Source: Desulfobacteraceae bacterium
Lineage (GTDB): Bacteria > Desulfobacterota > Desulfobacteria > Desulfobacterales > Desulfobacteraceae
DNA: 17,352 bases
Direction: 5' to 3'
Assembly: GCA_003354055.1 (NCBI GenBank)
Contig: PIVQ01000082.1
Span: 1 to 17,352 of the forward strand
Under the pieces are notes generated by a model that did no database searches, was not told the origin of the DNA, and saw nothing but the letters and a program-made list of their open reading frames with translations. Shown here one piece after another: positions 15,727-17,352 of this stretch (its first letter is position 1; the number at the start of each line of letters is the position of its first letter). Both the position numbers and the translations under genes were made by a program.

Positions 15727-15732
15727 AGATAG

Positions 15733-16350
15733 TTACGAAAGGATTGTATTAACTTTGATTTTTTTCCTTCCAGCCGCAGCGACTCCTAACAGGCCGATGC
15801 CAAGCAGTGCCATGGTGGTAGGTTCCGGTACGGGATTGGAGCCGGGAGGGGTACCACCGTCGCTAAACTGCGTGACGTGGCTGACCCTGCCGATGTTTAC
15901 ATTGTTTCCTGTGCCAAATACGGTCACATCAATTACAGCCCATTGCAGATCCTCAGCGTTATCAAACAGGTAGTGGGAAGGGGTGCCGCTGGGAAGTCCC
16001 CCGGTTCCAATTTTAAGCATAAAGTAGTCCGTTGTATTTCCGAGATCATGTGCGAAATAATTGGCATCTTCTCTGGTTACGGTCCAATCAACGGTCTCGA
16101 AAACGCTATACTTCCACGTTATTTGTGTGTCAGTCCAACCGAGTGCTTGGTTGATCCAGTTGATCTCTTCGGCATCGCTGCTGTCTCCCAAATTTGTCCA
16201 GTCGTATAAAGAGTCGAGACCACCAACATCTGTATAAACAGGATTGCCCGAAGCATCCACCTCATTAAGATCGATGGTAAGAGACCAAGCTGGGGTTAAT
16301 AAAAACGCACATAACAGAAAGACTATACTTGCGAGGGTAATTTTTTTCAT
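15733..16350 (-). CDS. PEP-CTERM-anchored exported protein
   Basis: A 205-residue secreted protein. The N-terminal signal peptide (MKKITLASIVFLLCAFLLTPAWS) is cut near residue 23. The C-terminal PEP-CTERM tripartite signal is clear: VPEP, then a hydrophobic stretch (TTMALLGIGLLGVAAAG), then the basic cluster RKKIK. Such proteins are cleaved by an exosortase (EpsH/XrtA type) and linked to the surface or to exopolysaccharide. The central domain (Asp/Thr/Trp-rich, beta-like) matches no family I know, as is usual for these proteins. The start at 16348-16350 is preceded by AAGGAGAG and fits the signal peptide; an ATG 33 bases upstream lacks such support. The basic cluster is followed by seven more residues (VNTILS region), slightly longer than most. 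No exosortase gene is in the window. Confidence 0.88.
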   Translation of the reverse strand: MKKITLASIVFLLCAFLLTPAWSLTIDLNEVDASGNPVYTDVGGLDSLYDWTNLGDSSDAEEINWINQALGWTDTQITWKYSVFETVDWTVTREDANYFAHDLGNTTDYFMLKIGTGGLPSGTPSHYLFDNAEDLQWAVIDVTVFGTGNNVNIGRVSHVTQFSDGGTPPGSNPVPEPTTMALLGIGLLGVAAAGRKKIKVNTILS

Positions 16351-16817
16351 TTTGCTCTCCTTAACTATCTTTAAATGACCCATTTTGTCCGGATCTAAAA
16401 TGAATTTCGCCCTTTAAGGACAACCTCCTTTTTTTGTTTTGGGATTTATCATTTTAACTATACTATAAACCCTTTATAATTCCGGCACCATACTCTGAAG
16501 GTACCATTTCTCAGACTTTGGTATGAAAAATCACCTGAAATGATCTTTTGTAAATTAATTGTGATAATTTCTCTGTACAACATTATATATACCAGGGGCA
16601 CCAATCCGACGGAGGTAACTGGCACCCCCTTGGGCTACGCCCCTCCCTACCTTTAAAATTCTTGTCATTTTCGGCCAGGCCTTAAGCAATTTATCCTTGA
16701 AACAAGTCCTTCTGCTTATCTAGTTCGATTTAATTTTCACATTGATAGGATGAGAATACTAATGCATTGGGAAAAGGTATAACTCAAAATTCACATCTGA
16801 TTTTATTAGCTCTTGGC

Positions 16818-16847
16818 TTGACAGCTTATCACCTTAGCAAATATTGT
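16818..16847 (+). promoter_or_regulatory. Candidate sigma-70 promoter of the leader-peptide-like frame
   Basis: A perfect TTGACA (16818-16823) is followed after 18 bp by TATTGT (16842-16847, four of six). The start would lie near 16854, about 50 bases before the ATG at 16906. Confidence 0.5.
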
Positions 16848-16905
16848 AACCGTTGAATATCCCAGCAAATAAAGACATGATTTCACTTGTAAAAAGGAGG
16901 ATGTC

Positions 16906-16977
16906 ATGGACCAGATCGAATTCCAAAAAGCGTACGGTAAACTTGTGGCAAAGGCGGTCATAAACCGCATTTGTTAA
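16906..16977 (+). pseudogene. Truncated NHLP-like leader peptide (RiPP precursor fragment)
   Basis: A 23-codon frame begins at an ATG five bases after AAAAAGGAGG, an excellent ribosome binding site. Its first 17 residues, MDQIEFQKAYGKLVAKA, resemble the start of nitrile-hydratase-like leader peptides (NHLP family), which usually read ..F.k.YgkLvAKAW.D..FK..LL.dP... . After LVAKA the expected Trp and the FK..LL.DP region are missing; the frame reads VINRIC and stops. None of the three frames downstream restores the family pattern. I read it as the 5' relic of a leader gene whose remainder was lost by rearrangement. Seventeen residues are few, so chance resemblance is possible. No NHLP export or modification genes are in the window. 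Confidence 0.45.
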
Positions 16978-17352
16978 TACATTTACGGGAATGGATACCT
17001 GCTGATCTTCAATTGGTCCTATACCTAGCTTTCTTAAACAAATTTCAACATGCACAGAGAATCAAGATAACCGTTTGGTAACCCTCCATATTCTGGTTAT
17101 AAAGATGTGGTACAAAGGATCTGAATGGGAAACACATGATGGCTTAACTTGCCAGGGGCCATAAATCCCAAACTTTTGTTCACTCCCTTCCTTATTTGCC
17201 AGGCCGTCTTAGGAGGGTCCGGTTTTATTTTGCTGATCAACGACAATTATAATTCCAGTCTTGGTTTGGCTTGTATAGAGGCTTTCAACAGAAACGAACA
17301 CAGTAATACAAACGACTTTTGATTAGCTCAATAATCTACCTTACGGTTGGTG

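Larger units (their letters stand above)
16351..17352. other. Gene-poor accessory DNA
   Basis: About 1 kb with no complete gene. It holds the upstream region of the PEP-CTERM gene, including an imperfect inverted repeat (CATACTCTGA at 16489-16498 with TCAGA and GTATG at 16511-16525). It also holds a candidate promoter and a broken leader-peptide-like frame (16818-16977), and two loosely similar segments at 16592-16684 and 17152-17210. A 73-codon minus frame at 16834-17055 lies opposite the leader-like frame and has no recognisable features. Nothing else stands out to the right edge. Confidence 0.55.

Noticed and set aside
15656..15973. C-terminal continuation of the integrase stub frame
   Set aside because: The open frame past 15655 reads through the PEP-CTERM terminator and antisense to that gene. 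The residues do not match recombinase core or catalytic motifs.
16616..16640. TGGCACC..GGGC as a second sigma-54 promoter
   Set aside because: The GG-to-GC distance is 11, not 10, and the -12 element lacks the TTGC form.
16834..17055. 73-codon minus-strand reading frame opposite the leader-peptide relic
   Set aside because: No ribosome binding site or recognised domain. The opposite strand has a promoter, a strong ribosome binding site and a family-like start, so this is most likely a chance frame.

Overview
The window looks like a chromosomal segment of a Gram-negative, sulfate-reducer-type bacterium (Desulfobacteraceae/Desulfobacterota-like). This is an inference from gene content (periplasmic Prc, PpiD and M16 proteins, an AsmA-family protein, a PEP-CTERM protein, a candidate sigma-54 promoter) and moderate base composition. 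No marker here fixes the genus.

Left part (1-9422): after the start of an unrecognised gene leaving the left edge on the minus strand, and an intergenic region with a 22-bp tandem duplication and a palindrome, a tightly packed plus-strand run begins. It holds an inositol-monophosphatase (SuhB-like), a small two-helix membrane protein, the circularly permuted ribosome-assembly GTPase RbgA/YlqF, the periplasmic tail-specific protease Prc, the small parvulin PpiC, a 1089-residue AsmA-family protein, an acyl-ACP thioesterase and RecX. Several of these overlap by 4-23 bp. A GC-rich hairpin separates ppiC from the AsmA gene.

Middle part (9423-15256): a PilZ-domain protein sits behind a convincing GG-N10-GC sigma-54 promoter and ends at a strong hairpin. 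It converges on two minus-strand genes, a periplasmic M16 zinc peptidase and a PpiD/SurA-type folding factor. With Prc and PpiC these make the window rich in envelope protein quality control. The ppiD promoter region carries an inverted repeat and faces the promoter of a tRNA gene.

Right part (15257-17352): tRNA-Ala(GGC) with its own promoter and terminator is followed directly by the N-terminal stub of a tyrosine recombinase, the usual sign of an old integration event. Next come a minus-strand PEP-CTERM-anchored surface protein and about 1 kb of gene-poor DNA. In that DNA a short reading frame, with a good promoter and ribosome binding site, resembles the start of a nitrile-hydratase-like leader peptide (NHLP, a RiPP precursor family) and then breaks off. 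This tRNA-linked segment is the accessory part of the window; the rest is ordinary housekeeping. I see no complete novel system. The points most worth checking are the NHLP-like fragment, the tRNA/recombinase scar and the sigma-54-driven PilZ gene.
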